Shown: positions 1 to 8,667 of the stretch, one piece after another | How the letters are laid out: each line of letters starts with the position of its first letter | How positions within the stretch are numbered: position 1 is the stretch's first letter | Assembly: GCF_000711875.1 (NCBI RefSeq) | Contig: NZ_JONM01000002.1 | Coordinates: 128,769 to 192,768 of the forward strand | DNA from: Andreprevotia chitinilytica DSM 18519 | GTDB lineage: Bacteria; Pseudomonadota; Gammaproteobacteria; Burkholderiales; Chitinibacteraceae | Reading direction: 5' to 3' | Length of the DNA stretch: 64,000 nt | Program-made: the position numbers and the translations under genes | The notes under the pieces: model-generated | Databases searched by the model: none | Told to the model about the DNA's origin: nothing | The model's input: the letters and a program-made list of their open reading frames with translations, nothing else

Positions 1-1181
1 GCAGCATCACCATGACCGACGAAAGCCAGTTCGAAGTCGGCAAGAATCTGGCGGTGACGCCGGGCGCGGTGGTGTTCGAGAACGAGCTGTTCCAGCTGCT
101 GCAATACACGCCGTCGACCGAAAAAGTCTTTGAAACGCCACTCTTGATCGTGCCGCCGTGCGTGAACAAGTACTACATCATGGATTTGCAGCCGGACAAC
201 TCGATGGTGCGTTGGGTGGTCGAGCAAGGCCACACCACCTTCCTGGTGTCGTGGAAATCCATCGAGCCGGAACAAGGCAAGCTGGTGTGGGATGACTACG
301 TTGAATCCGGCGTGATCAAGGCGGCCGAAGTGGTGCGCGAGATCAGCAAGCGCGAAAAGATGAACGTGCTGTCGTTCTGCATTGGCGGCGAGCTGGTGTC
401 CACCGCCATTCCGGTCATGCAATCGCGCAATCTCGACTGGTTCGAATCGCTCACCCTGATGACGGTGATCATCGATCACACCGAACCGGGCGACATCAAG
501 CATTTCATCGACTGGAACGTGGTCCGCGCCCGTGAAGCGCAGATGGAAACGGGCGGCGTGATCTCCGGCAAGGAGCTGGCCCGCACCTTCGCCGCACTAC
601 GCGCCAACGACCTGATCTGGAACTACGTGGTCAACAACTACCTGAAAGGCAAGACCCCGCCGCCGTTCGATCTGCTGTACTGGAACAACGATTCGGCCAA
701 CCTTGCGCTACCGATGCACACGTTCTTCCTCAAGAACATGTATCTGGAAAACAACCTGATCAAGCCGAATAGCTTCAGCCTGTGCGGCGTGCCGATCGAC
801 CTGACCAAGATTACTCTGCCGACCTACGTGTTCGCAGCGCGCGAAGACCACATCGTGCCGTGGCAATCTGCCTATGGCACCACCAAGCTGTTCAAGGGGC
901 CACTGCGCTTCGTGCTCGGCGCATCCGGCCATATCGCCGGCACCATCAACCCGGTCACGACCAACAAGCGCAACTATTGGGTGAACGACGAGTTGCCGGT
1001 CGAGCCGGACAGCTGGTTCGAGAAAGCCGAATCGCGCCCGGGTAGCTGGTGGCAGGATTGGGTCGTCTGGCTGGCACCGCGGGCCGGCAAGCAGGTTGCC
1101 GCGCCGAAAACGCTGGGCAGCCGCAGCTACAAACCGATCGAACCGGCGCCGGGCCGGTACGTGCAAGCGCGCCTCGCCTAA
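1..1181 (+). CDS. phaC: Class I poly(3-hydroxyalkanoate) synthase, 3' part
   Basis: This enzyme polymerises (R)-3-hydroxyacyl-CoA into polyhydroxyalkanoate at the granule surface. The frame is open through the left edge (it begins at base 3), so the in-frame ATG at base 12 is internal and roughly the N-terminal third (about 180-200 residues of a usual 560-600) lies outside the window. Counting from that ATG, the lipase-like box SFCIGGE carries the nucleophile Cys123. Asp279 in [10 protein letters not shown] and His307 in GASGHIAG complete the triad. The C-terminal part is full length and ends in TAA. A thiolase gene follows 191 bp downstream on the same strand, as in phaCA clusters. Family assignment is firm. 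Substrate class (short chain, class I) is inferred from similarity to the Cupriavidus-type enzyme. Confidence 0.95.
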   Translation, partial: SITMTDESQFEVGKNLAVTPGAVVFENELFQLLQYTPSTEKVFETPLLIVPPCVNKYYIMDLQPDNSMVRWVVEQGHTTFLVSWKSIEPEQGKLVWDDYVESGVIKAAEVVREISKREKMNVLSFCIGGELVSTAIPVMQSRNLDWFESLTLMTVIIDHTEPGDIKHFIDWNVVRAREAQMETGGVISGKELARTFAALRANDLIWNYVVNNYLKGKTPPPFDLLYWNNDSANLALPMHTFFLKNMYLENNLIKPNSFSLCGVPIDLTKITLPTYVFAAREDHIVPWQSAYGTTKLFKGPLRFVLGASGHIAGTINPVTTNKRNYWVNDELPVEPDSWFEKAESRPGSWWQDWVVWLAPRAGKQVAAPKTLGSRSYKPIEPAPGRYVQARLA

Positions 1182-1372
1182 GTGCCCGCATGAATGTCCG
1201 CCCATCGTCGGGCGAATTTGTGCACTGCGTTTGAAAACACCGGGATCGTTTCCTAACCTGATTGTTCCACCGCACGACGGCAGCCATCGCGCTGCAATAA
1301 TGCGGCGCAACAATCGGGTGGTGGAATCTGTATTTACTGCGTTGTATCCGTTAAACCGCAAGGAAGAAGTCC

Positions 1373-2551
1373 ATGACTGAAATCGTGATCGTCGCCGCAC
1401 AACGTACCGCCCTTGGCAATTTCGGCGGCGCGCTCGCCAAGGTATCCGCGCCGGAACTGGGCGCCATCGTCATCAAATCGCTGCTGGAAAAGTCGGGTGT
1501 TGCCCCGGATGCCATCAGTGAAGTCATTCTCGGCAACGTTCTCACCGCTGGCCTCGGCCAGAACCCGGCCCGCCAGGCGTTGCGCCGCGCCGGCCTGCCA
1601 GATGCTACCCCTGGCCTGACCATCAACCAGGTTTGCGGCTCCGGTCTCAAGGCCGTTGCATTGGGCGTGCAAGCGATCCTCTCCGGTGAAAGCGATATCG
1701 TCATCGCCGGTGGCCAGGAAAACATGAGTGCCACGCCGCATATCCTGCCGGGCAGCCGCGATGGCTTCCGCATGGGCAATGCCCAACTGATCGACAGCAT
1801 GGTCTACGACGGCCTGACCGATGTGTACAACCAGTACCACATGGGTGTCACCGCTGAGAACATCGCCAAGAAATACAGCATCAGCCGTACCGAACAAGAC
1901 GAACTCGCGCTGTCTTCGCAACAAAAAGCCGCTGCCGCCCAGGCTGCCGGCCGTTTTGCCGATGAAATCGTGCCGGTCACCATTCCGCAGAAGAAGGGCG
2001 ACCCGGTGGTGTTCTCCGCCGATGAGTTCATCAAGGCCAACGCCTCGATGGAAGGCCTCACCAAGCTGCGCCCCGCTTTCGACAAGGAAGGCACCGTCAC
2101 TGCCGGTAACGCATCCGGCCTCAACGATGGCGCGGCCGGCGTGCTGCTGATGACGGCTGAGAAGGCCAAGGCCCTTGGCCTGAAGCCGCTGGCGACCATT
2201 CGCGCTGCTGCATCGGCTGGTGTCGATCCGTCGGTCATGGGCCTGGGCCCGGTGCCGGCAACGCAACGCGTGCTGGCTCGCACTGGCTGGAAGCTCGATG
2301 ACATCGATCTGATCGAAGCCAACGAAGCCTTCGCCGCCCAAGCCCTTGGCGTGGCGCGTGAGCTGAAGTGGGACTGGAACAAGGTCAACGTGAACGGCGG
2401 CGCGATTGCCCTCGGCCACCCGATCGGCGCATCCGGTGCTCGCGTGCTTGTCACCTTGCTGCATGAAATGCAACGCCGTGATGCCAAGCGTGGCCTGGCT
2501 ACGCTGTGCATCGGCGGTGGCATGGGCGTGGCACTGGCGGTTGAACGCTGA
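1373..2551 (+). CDS. phaA: Acetyl-CoA C-acetyltransferase (beta-ketothiolase)
   Basis: This thiolase condenses two acetyl-CoA into acetoacetyl-CoA, the first step toward polyhydroxybutyrate; it can also run in the degradative direction. The 392 residues match the usual length. The acyl-enzyme cysteine is Cys88 in [10 protein letters not shown], the active-site His is about residue 349 in GHPIGASG, and the second cysteine is about residue 379 in LCIGGGMG. An AAGGAAG ribosome site lies 7 bases before the ATG. The phaC gene immediately upstream favours a polymer-synthesis role (phaA) over atoB, but sequence alone does not separate these names. A strong hairpin terminator follows. Confidence 0.93.
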   Translation: MTEIVIVAAQRTALGNFGGALAKVSAPELGAIVIKSLLEKSGVAPDAISEVILGNVLTAGLGQNPARQALRRAGLPDATPGLTINQVCGSGLKAVALGVQAILSGESDIVIAGGQENMSATPHILPGSRDGFRMGNAQLIDSMVYDGLTDVYNQYHMGVTAENIAKKYSISRTEQDELALSSQQKAAAAQAAGRFADEIVPVTIPQKKGDPVVFSADEFIKANASMEGLTKLRPAFDKEGTVTAGNASGLNDGAAGVLLMTAEKAKALGLKPLATIRAAASAGVDPSVMGLGPVPATQRVLARTGWKLDDIDLIEANEAFAAQALGVARELKWDWNKVNVNGGAIALGHPIGASGARVLVTLLHEMQRRDAKRGLATLCIGGGMGVALAVER

Positions 2552-2596
2552 TCCGGGCTTTGCCGGATTCGTTAGCGATTCGTTCGCCAGTCGCAA

Positions 2597-2626
2597 CAAC
2601 GCCCTCTTAGGAGGGCGTTGTTTTTT
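2597..2626 (+). terminator. Rho-independent terminator after the thiolase
   Basis: Perfect 10-bp stem (2597-2606 with 2611-2620), 4-base loop TTAG, then six Ts. It lies 46 bases past the thiolase stop and ahead of the sulfurtransferase start, so it ends the phaC-phaA transcript. Confidence 0.9.
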
Positions 2627-2666
2627 GTATGATCCAGAACCTGCCCATTCCAGCTCGGAGCCTGTC

Positions 2667-3503
2667 GTGAAGCCGCTCATTTCCACGTCTGAACTCGCTG
2701 AATCATTGTCGTCGCCCAACATCGTCATCGTCGATTGTCGCCACGACCTCGCCAACCCGGAAGTCGGTCGCGCCGCCTATGCCGCCGGCCATTTGCCCGG
2801 CGCTGTATTCGCCCATCTCGATTTCGATTTGTCCGGCCCCAAGAATGGTCACAACGGCCGTCACCCCTTGCCCGATCCCGATGTGCTGGCCGCGTGGCTG
2901 GGCAAGCACGGTATCGGCAACAACACGCACGTGATCGCTTACGACGCCTCCGGCGGCCCATTCGCGGCGCGTTTGTGGTGGCTGCTGCGCTGGTTGGGGC
3001 ACGATGCGGTACAGGTACTCGATGGTGGCTGGTCCGCATGGATGGCAGCCGAGCTGCCGATAACGGCAGAGATTGCGCCACGCGCTCCGCAAGCGTTCTC
3101 CCCGCGTTTGCGTGATGCCGCCCGAGTGAGCATGGCCGATGTCCTCGTCAATCTGGCGCAGCCGGCGTTCCAGGTGGTCGATGCCCGCAGCCCCGAGCGC
3201 TATCGCGGTATCGGCGAGACGATGGACCCGGTTGGCGGCCATATTCCGGGCGCGAAGAATCGTTTCTTCCAGCACAACCTCGGCCCGGATGGCCGTTTCA
3301 AGCCGGCTGAAGCATTGCATGCCGAATGGCTGGAAGTGCTGGGCGAAACGCCGGCGGATCAGGCGGTGCATCAATGTGGTTCTGGCGTGACGGGGTGCCA
3401 CAATCTGCTGGCGCTGGCCGTGGCGGGTTTGGATGGTGGGCGCTTGTATCCGGGATCGTGGAGCGAGTGGAGTTCACACGCGGAGAATCCGGTTGCGAAG
3501 TGA
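2667..3503 (+). CDS. sseA: Sulfurtransferase, 3-mercaptopyruvate type (two rhodanese domains)
   Basis: This cytoplasmic enzyme moves sulfur from 3-mercaptopyruvate or thiosulfate to an acceptor. Of 278 residues, an inactive N-terminal rhodanese domain occupies about 5-140 and the catalytic domain about 150-275. The active loop is CGSGVTG at Cys237. The CGSGVT form is typical of mercaptopyruvate sulfurtransferases rather than thiosulfate rhodaneses. I chose the GTG at 2667: TCGGAG sits 6 bases upstream, the residues that follow (KPLISTSEL) look like a normal N-terminus, and longer in-frame extensions would run through the thiolase gene and its terminator. It appears monocistronic. Confidence 0.9.
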   Translation: MKPLISTSELAESLSSPNIVIVDCRHDLANPEVGRAAYAAGHLPGAVFAHLDFDLSGPKNGHNGRHPLPDPDVLAAWLGKHGIGNNTHVIAYDASGGPFAARLWWLLRWLGHDAVQVLDGGWSAWMAAELPITAEIAPRAPQAFSPRLRDAARVSMADVLVNLAQPAFQVVDARSPERYRGIGETMDPVGGHIPGAKNRFFQHNLGPDGRFKPAEALHAEWLEVLGETPADQAVHQCGSGVTGCHNLLALAVAGLDGGRLYPGSWSEWSSHAENPVAK

Positions 3504-3543
3504 GCTACTTCCCGCTTCCTGCCGGTGAGGGTGAGAGGCATCT

Positions 3544-3613
3544 GTAGCCCGGACGGCTTTGCCGGCCGGGGTGGCTGCAGCTGATCCCTGGCCTGCAAAG
3601 CTGTCCGGGCTAC
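3544..3613. repeat. REP-like inverted repeat, family A, copy 1
   Basis: The ends are GTAGCCCGGAC and its complement. Arms 3544-3566 and 3591-3613 match at 21 of 23 positions around a short spacer. It lies between convergent sseA and thpR, and its right end contains the stop codon of thpR. The same arm recurs at 9705-9731, 58338-58441 and 58592-58691. Confidence 0.85.
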
Positions 3614-4125
3614 GTTTGCGTCAACGCCTCCTGGAACAGCGGCCGATAAACCACACCAGCCGGGGTCGACTCGGAAACATAGAGCACCACCTTGTCGACC
3701 GGCCAGTCAATGGGCTGGGTCAGACTGGCGCGTATCGACTGGGATTTGCGCAACACCGTAATGTGGGGTGCCAGTGGTTTCGAATCGAACGTGATTCCGT
3801 TGTCCGCCAAGCCCTGCCGGATGGCATCCGAGAGTGCAGCCAACGCTGGCGGCATGTCGCCGCAGCCGAGCCAGACCACCCCGCCGCGATTGAAATCCCC
3901 GGCCAGATCAATCTTCAGCGTGAAAGGGGTGTTCGGTGCGGCCGCTAGTAATTTGCGGAGACGCTGTACGGCTTGCGGCGAGGTTTCGCCCAGAAAGGCG
4001 AGGGTGAGGTGCAGATTGCTGTCGAACATCCGCTTGCCACCCAGTAACGCATGCAGCCATTGTGTTTGCACTGCCAGCGCCTTGCGGACTTCGCTGGGCG
4101 GCTCCAGCCCGATGAACAGTCTCAT
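3610..4125 (-). CDS. thpR: RNA 2',3'-cyclic phosphodiesterase (2H family)
   Basis: This is a 2H phosphoesterase of the LigT/ThpR family that hydrolyses RNA 2',3'-cyclic phosphate ends, with historical 2'-5' RNA ligase activity. It has 171 residues. Both family motifs are present: HLTL at His39 and HITV at His121. The N-terminus MRLFIGLEPP is typical. It is the third gene of a minus-strand set (GntR regulator, Nudix hydrolase, thpR), starting 15 bases after the Nudix stop. Its TAG stop lies within the GTAGCCCGG end of the family A repeat, so the repeat now defines the C-terminus. Confidence 0.9.
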   Translation of the reverse strand: MRLFIGLEPPSEVRKALAVQTQWLHALLGGKRMFDSNLHLTLAFLGETSPQAVQRLRKLLAAAPNTPFTLKIDLAGDFNRGGVVWLGCGDMPPALAALSDAIRQGLADNGITFDSKPLAPHITVLRKSQSIRASLTQPIDWPVDKVVLYVSESTPAGVVYRPLFQEALTQT

Positions 4126-4140
4126 CGCCGCGCCCGTCCT

Positions 4141-4926
4141 TCAGGCCCAGCCTTTGCGGCGCAGGAAATCAGCAGTGACCGCGCCAGCGTCCCAAGTGAA
4201 TTCGGGCAGGCGTTCGATGACCTCATCGACCGTCATCGCCATGAAGCCGGCGACTTCGCCGTCGGTGTTATGCGGGGTGAAGTCGGCCGGCAGCTCGAGA
4301 TCGAAGCAGTAGATGATTTCATCGTGTGTGCCATCCGCTTCGTTGCGCGTGGTGCGAATCGCACCGGTTTCGACAGCACATTCCGCCAACTCGGCCGGTA
4401 CGCCTGCTTCTTCCCATAGCTCACGAATCACGCATTCGAAGATTTCCTCGCCGGCCGGTAAACCACCAGCGGCCAGATTGTCGAGCCGGTCGGGATCGAT
4501 GCTCTTGGATAGCGCGCGGCGGCCGATCCAGAGCTGGTTGTCGGCCGTATAGCCATTGATATGCACGGCACGGCTGGTGAAGCCGAAGCGGCGGAAAGCG
4601 GCGCGTTCCAGCTGAAATAGCGGCCGTTCCAGATCGAGCAGGCCGTCACCTGTTGGCGCGAAGCCGGCGTACAGCTCATTGCGCCAGCCTCGGATCAAAC
4701 CGGCATCGCGCATTGCCAGCGCGGCAGCCTGCAGATGGGCTTCCGCATTGCGGTTTTCTACCTCGATGCCGCGACCGGTCCAGATGAAGTAGGGCGAAAA
4801 GGTGCGCAGGAAGGTCGCGGTATCCGGCTCCAGCCAGCCTAATGCCTCATCGCCAACGTAGAGACGCTGCAGGCTGGTTGGGGAGAAGACGGGTTGCTTA
4901 TTCAGGTAAGCGGCGAGGGTATCCAT
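4141..4926 (-). CDS. Nudix hydrolase with N-terminal DUF4743 domain
   Basis: It has 261 residues. The N-terminal ~120 residues resemble the DUF4743 domain found before Nudix domains in thiamine-pyrophosphate-related hydrolases such as yeast YJR142W and the plant and fungal relatives. A complete Nudix box spans about residues 154-176, with the catalytic REL-EE core at Arg168, Glu169, Glu172 and Glu173. It probably cleaves a nucleoside-diphosphate-linked or thiamine-diphosphate-like substrate; the exact substrate cannot be read from the sequence. It starts 9 bases after the GntR stop codon and precedes thpR by 15 bases, so the three are probably co-transcribed. Confidence 0.88.
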   Translation of the reverse strand: MDTLAAYLNKQPVFSPTSLQRLYVGDEALGWLEPDTATFLRTFSPYFIWTGRGIEVENRNAEAHLQAAALAMRDAGLIRGWRNELYAGFAPTGDGLLDLERPLFQLERAAFRRFGFTSRAVHINGYTADNQLWIGRRALSKSIDPDRLDNLAAGGLPAGEEIFECVIRELWEEAGVPAELAECAVETGAIRTTRNEADGTHDEIIYCFDLELPADFTPHNTDGEVAGFMAMTVDEVIERLPEFTWDAGAVTADFLRRKGWA

Positions 4927-4935
4927 GCCCTCAGT

Positions 4936-5655
4936 TTACAACTCCGGCTCGAATAGCAACTGCACCGCATCGCCGGCAAATCGCGTGATGCCGTATTCCA
5001 CCGGCACCCCCGTCGGATCGGCATAGACGCTTTCCACATAAAGAATCGGCTGCGTCTTTGGCTGCGCCAGCAGTTGCGCCGTTTCCGGCTTGGGCAACCG
5101 AGCGGCAACCCGGGAGAGTTTGCGGCTGCATTCGGGCACGCCGAATTCACGCAACGTGGCGACGGTTGAGCCGGACAGCGCATAGGGCGCTTCGAAACCG
5201 TTGAAGCGCGGCAGCGGAAAGTATTGGGTGCAGACGCCCACCGTGCGGTCGTCCACCAGATCCAGCGAATCCACCTGCAGCACGCGGCTGTTCGGCGGCA
5301 GGTCGAGCAGGGCGCAGATATCTTCCTTGGCGACGATCTCGTTGCTGTTCAGCACACGGCTGCGGCCGGCCAGGCGTTGTGTTTCCAGGCTGTGTGTGAA
5401 GCGGCTCTTGCGGCCCAACCGGTAGTCGATCAGGTCTTCCTGCACGAAGGTGCCGCGCCCTTGTTCGATGCGCACCAGGCCACGGGCTTCCAGCGCTTGC
5501 ACGGCGCGGCGGATGGTGTGGCGATTCACGCCGAAACGACCGGCAAGCTCGATCTCGTTCGGCAGTCGGTCACGCAATGTCTTGGCGGCGATTTCGCCCG
5601 CCAGCGTTTCCTCGATCTGCCGCCACAACGACACGCCTGAGCCACGTTCAACCAT
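4936..5655 (-). CDS. GntR-family regulator, HutC/PhnF-like
   Basis: It has 239 residues. A winged helix-turn-helix occupies about residues 8-75 (recognition region NRHTIRRAVQALEARGLV), followed by a UTRA ligand-binding domain from about 95 to 237. The linker YRLGRKSRFTHSL resembles that of PhnF, the phosphonate-operon regulator. There is no phosphonate lyase gene nearby, so I do not assign that role. It is the promoter-proximal gene of the GntR-Nudix-ThpR set and so probably autoregulates. A 12-bp palindrome lies about 50 bases upstream of its start. Confidence 0.85.
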   Translation of the reverse strand: MVERGSGVSLWRQIEETLAGEIAAKTLRDRLPNEIELAGRFGVNRHTIRRAVQALEARGLVRIEQGRGTFVQEDLIDYRLGRKSRFTHSLETQRLAGRSRVLNSNEIVAKEDICALLDLPPNSRVLQVDSLDLVDDRTVGVCTQYFPLPRFNGFEAPYALSGSTVATLREFGVPECSRKLSRVAARLPKPETAQLLAQPKTQPILYVESVYADPTGVPVEYGITRFAGDAVQLLFEPEL

Positions 5656-5706
5656 GATGTCCTGCCTTGGAGGGTATGTAAGGACGAATGATAGGCTGAT
5701 GATATT

Positions 5707-5718
5707 TCATCTAGATGA
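5707..5718. promoter_or_regulatory. Perfect palindrome TCATCTAGATGA, candidate GntR operator
   Basis: A 12-bp perfect palindrome with a CTAG centre sits in the divergent region between the GntR gene and the fumarase gene, 52 bases from the GntR start. HutC-subfamily operators often centre on a TAGA/TCTA core. The link to this regulator is inference from position. Confidence 0.4.
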
Positions 5719-5745
5719 TTGGGCGGACGATTGGATAGATCAGCC

Positions 5746-5850
5746 TAGGCGCGGCGAGCAAAATCTTCAGGGCTAGGCGCTCAGACGCAGACAGTACTTT
5801 TGTACGGCCAGACTGAGCAACAACGCCATGAGGATTTGCTCGCCGCGCTA
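5746..5850. repeat. Intergenic inverted repeat with GACAGTAC core (family B), copy 1
   Basis: Near-complementary arms at 5749-5773 and 5825-5849 (core GCGCGGCGAGCAAA) enclose GACAGTAC (5790-5797) and GTACGGC (5802-5808). It can fold into a long hairpin upstream of fumarase. A relative with the same core but different arms lies at 15129-15196. Confidence 0.7.
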
Positions 5851-5929
5851 AGGGTTGTTGGCAGTGCGCGAGAAGCCCTAACAAGCTGATAAAATGCCGG
5901 TTTTTCGCGCGCGTTTCCCGGAGCCCAGC

Positions 5930-7450
5930 ATGACCGTCATCCGCCAGGACGATCTGATCGACAGCATCGCCGATGCCTTGCAGTACATCAGTTACTACCA
6001 CCCGAAAGACTATATCCAGGCGCTCGGCAAGGCCTATGAGGCCGAAGAAAGCCCGGCTGCCAAAGATGCCATCGCCCAGATCCTGACCAACAGCCGCATG
6101 TGCGCTGAAGGCCATCGCCCGATCTGCCAAGACACCGGCATCGTCACCTGTTTTGTGCGCGTCGGCATGAATGTGCAGTGGGCCGGCGCGACGATGGGCG
6201 TGACCGACATGATTAACGAAGGCGTGCGCCGTGCGTATCTGCACCCGGACAACAAGCTGCGCGCTTCGATCCTGCAAGACCCGGCTGGCGGTCGCAAGAA
6301 CACCAAGGACAATACGCCGGCCGTGATCCACTTCGAGGTCGTGCCGGGCGATACGGTCGATATCGACATCGCTGCCAAGGGCGGTGGTTCCGAGAACAAA
6401 TCCAAGTTCGTCATGCTCAACCCGTCCGACAGCATCGTGGATTGGGTGCTCAAGACCGTGCCGCTGATGGGCGCCGGTTGGTGCCCGCCCGGCATGCTCG
6501 GCATCGGCATTGGCGGCACCGCCGAGAAAGCGATGGTGATGGCCAAGGAAGCGTTGATGGAAGAAATCGACATCCACGAGCTGATCGAACGCGGCCCGCA
6601 AACCCGCGCCGAAGAGCTGCGCATCGAGCTGTACGAGAAGGTGAATGCACTGGGTATCGGTGCGCAGGGTCTTGGCGGCCTGGCCACCGTGCTGGATGTG
6701 AAGATCAAGGACTACCCGACCCACGCTGCATCGCTGCCGGTCGCCATGATCCCGAACTGTGCCGCCACTCGCCACGTGCACTTCACGCTGGATGGCTCCG
6801 GCCCGGCAAAGCTGGAAGCGCCGAAGCTGGAAGATTGGCCGGACGTGACCTGGACCCCATCCGCCGCCGCAACCCGCGTCGATCTGAACAACGTGACCCG
6901 CGAGGAAGTCGCCAGCTGGAAGCCGGGCCAGACCCTGTTGCTGAACGGCAAGATGCTCACCGGCCGCGATGCCGCGCACAAGCGCATGGTCGAGATGCTG
7001 AACAAGGGCGAGAAGTTGCCGGTCGATTTCACCAACCGCTTTATCTATTACGTCGGCCCGGTCGATCCGGTGCGCGACGAAATCGTCGGCCCGGCCGGCC
7101 CGACTACCGCCACCCGTATGGACAAGTTCACCGAGCAAGTGCTGGCCGAAACCGGCCTCTTGGGCATGATCGGCAAGGCCGAGCGCGGCCCGGCGGGGCT
7201 GGATGCGATCAAGAAGCACAAGTCGGTCTACCTGATGGCGGTTGGCGGTGCGGCGTATCTGGTGTCCAAGGCGATCAAGGCCAGCCGCGTGGTCGGCTTT
7301 GAAGACCTCGGCATGGAAGCGATCTATGAATTCGACGTGGTCGATATGCCGGTGACGGTGGCGGTGGATAGCCACGGCACGTCGGTACACGCGATTGCGC
7401 CGAAGGAATGGCAAGCCAGGATTGGCAAGATTCCGGTCGCTACGGCTTGA
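5930..7450 (+). CDS. fumA: Fumarate hydratase, class I (iron-sulfur)
   Basis: This enzyme interconverts fumarate and (S)-malate in the TCA cycle using a [4Fe-4S] cluster. The 506 residues from the ATG at 5930 match the homodimeric FumA/FumB length, with the N-terminal alpha and C-terminal beta parts fused in one chain. Candidate cluster cysteines are in ICQDTGI (N-terminal part), GWCPPGM and PNCAAT. An upstream in-frame ATG at 5894 would add 12 residues not typical of the family, so I prefer 5930. A strong terminator follows. Class I versus class II is clear from the absence of the class II GSSAMPGKVNP signature. The letter fumA is conventional only. Confidence 0.93.
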   Translation: MTVIRQDDLIDSIADALQYISYYHPKDYIQALGKAYEAEESPAAKDAIAQILTNSRMCAEGHRPICQDTGIVTCFVRVGMNVQWAGATMGVTDMINEGVRRAYLHPDNKLRASILQDPAGGRKNTKDNTPAVIHFEVVPGDTVDIDIAAKGGGSENKSKFVMLNPSDSIVDWVLKTVPLMGAGWCPPGMLGIGIGGTAEKAMVMAKEALMEEIDIHELIERGPQTRAEELRIELYEKVNALGIGAQGLGGLATVLDVKIKDYPTHAASLPVAMIPNCAATRHVHFTLDGSGPAKLEAPKLEDWPDVTWTPSAAATRVDLNNVTREEVASWKPGQTLLLNGKMLTGRDAAHKRMVEMLNKGEKLPVDFTNRFIYYVGPVDPVRDEIVGPAGPTTATRMDKFTEQVLAETGLLGMIGKAERGPAGLDAIKKHKSVYLMAVGGAAYLVSKAIKASRVVGFEDLGMEAIYEFDVVDMPVTVAVDSHGTSVHAIAPKEWQARIGKIPVATA

Positions 7451-7461
7451 TTGGCTGATGA

Positions 7462-7493
7462 CAAAAGCCGCCTTGGGGCGGCTTTTGTTTTTT
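7462..7493 (+). terminator. Rho-independent terminator after fumarase
   Basis: Perfect 11-bp stem (7462-7472 with 7477-7487), loop TTGG, and a run of Ts to 7493. It begins 12 bases past the fumarase stop. Confidence 0.92.
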
Positions 7494-7529
7494 GTGGTTC
7501 TGCATGGCCCAGCGGTTTCCTGATTTAAG

Positions 7530-7667
7530 TCCCCTTGCCCTCGCGTGCAAGGCTTTAGTCTTGCCCAGCTATTAGGGGGAGAGGGTTAGGCAGAGGGTGC
7601 TTGCAAAGGAAGCTGCATGTTGCACGACCCTCACCCCCGGCCCCTCTCCCATAAATGGGCGAGGGGA
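7530..7667. repeat. CTCTCCC-type intergenic repeat (family C), copy 1
   Basis: The element is built from GAGAGGGTTAG, GCAGAGGGTG and the inverted ACCCTCACCC/CCCTCTCCC blocks. One end carries a CCCATAAATGGGCGAGGGG hairpin. The other carries a CAAGGCT/AGTCTTG hairpin (7548-7563). It fills the gap between the convergent fumarase and nitrilase genes. Relatives lie at 43032-43137 and 48900-49040. Confidence 0.75.
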
Positions 7668-7680
7668 GAAATCACGCACT

Positions 7681-8667
7681 TCAACCTCGCACAGTCGACC
7701 GCTCCGAAAACCGCGCCTCTCGCGGATTCAATTCATCGCCACGTGCTTCCATCAGCAGGCCATACAGTTCCGGCCGCCGCCCACGCAACCAACGTTGCCC
7801 GGTGCTCTTGTCGATCAACCCCAGATCAAGATCCGCCACCACCATCGCATCGGCCGCCGCCCAAGTCTCGGCAACGATGCGGCCGTAGGGATCGAGGATC
7901 ATTGCGTTGCCGGTGCGCACTTCGTCGTCATCCTGCCCGACGCCATTGCTGAAGATGACAAATATCCCGTTATCGTGCGCACGCGCCGGCAGCCAACGCA
8001 GCAGCCACTCCCGGCCATTTGGGCCTCTGAATTCGGCCTCGATGGCGGCCGGATCTTCGTGGCGGCGGTGCCACTTCTCCAGAGGAATCGGCTTCATCGC
8101 ATGCGGGCTGCGCGAATTCGTGCCACCGGTTTGATGTGGCGCGATCAGCACGGTCGCACCGGCCAAGGCAGTAGCGCGGACGTTTTCCACCAGATTGTTA
8201 TCCCAACAAATCAGGATGCCGGCCCGCACGCCCCACGGTGTATCGAACACCGTGTAGCGGTCGCCGCTGTGGATGTGCTCATGCTCGAACGCATGCAGTT
8301 TGCGATGGCAATGTTTTTGCCCATCCGGCATGCAGACCACGTAGCTATTGAACAAACGCCCGTCATCGGCGCGTTCGATCAGGCCGGCACCGATGGCAAT
8401 TCGATGCGATTGCGCCAAGGCTTGAACGACCTTGATTGACGGGCCATCGAGTGGCTCGGCCAGTGCTTCAACGCCAGATCGATCCAGCTTCGGCACGTGC
8501 CAGTATCCGGTGATACACATCTCGGGGAAGGCCAGCAGCTGCACTTGTCGTGCGGCGGCATCGGCGGTGAATTCGGCAATGCGGGCAAGGTTGTAGGCTT
8601 TATCACCAGCGCGATGTTGAAACTGGACTGAGGCAGCACGTAGCGACTGTGTGGTGGAAGGGGGCAT
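7681..8667 (-). CDS. Nitrilase/carbon-nitrogen hydrolase family protein
   Basis: It has 328 residues and the Glu-Lys-Cys triad of the superfamily: Glu49 in FPEMCITGY, Lys123 in HRKLHAFEHE and Cys154 in ILICWDNN. The enzyme would hydrolyse a nitrile, amide or carbamoyl C-N bond in the cytoplasm; the substrate is not readable. Residues about 183-225 form an insertion (NSRSPHAMKPIPLEKW onward) relative to short amidases, seen in a subgroup of proteobacterial nitrilase-like proteins. It is divergent from a LysR regulator 133 bp away, a common arrangement for a regulator and its target. Confidence 0.88.
   Translation of the reverse strand: MPPSTTQSLRAASVQFQHRAGDKAYNLARIAEFTADAAARQVQLLAFPEMCITGYWHVPKLDRSGVEALAEPLDGPSIKVVQALAQSHRIAIGAGLIERADDGRLFNSYVVCMPDGQKHCHRKLHAFEHEHIHSGDRYTVFDTPWGVRAGILICWDNNLVENVRATALAGATVLIAPHQTGGTNSRSPHAMKPIPLEKWHRRHEDPAAIEAEFRGPNGREWLLRWLPARAHDNGIFVIFSNGVGQDDDEVRTGNAMILDPYGRIVAETWAAADAMVVADLDLGLIDKSTGQRWLRGRRPELYGLLMEARGDELNPREARFSERSTVRG

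Noticed and set aside
5711-7414. Long minus-strand open frame (567 codons) opposite fumarase
   Set aside because: Its His/Arg/Ala-rich composition is typical of the antisense of a GC-rich gene, and the plus strand encodes an intact class I fumarase with a terminator.
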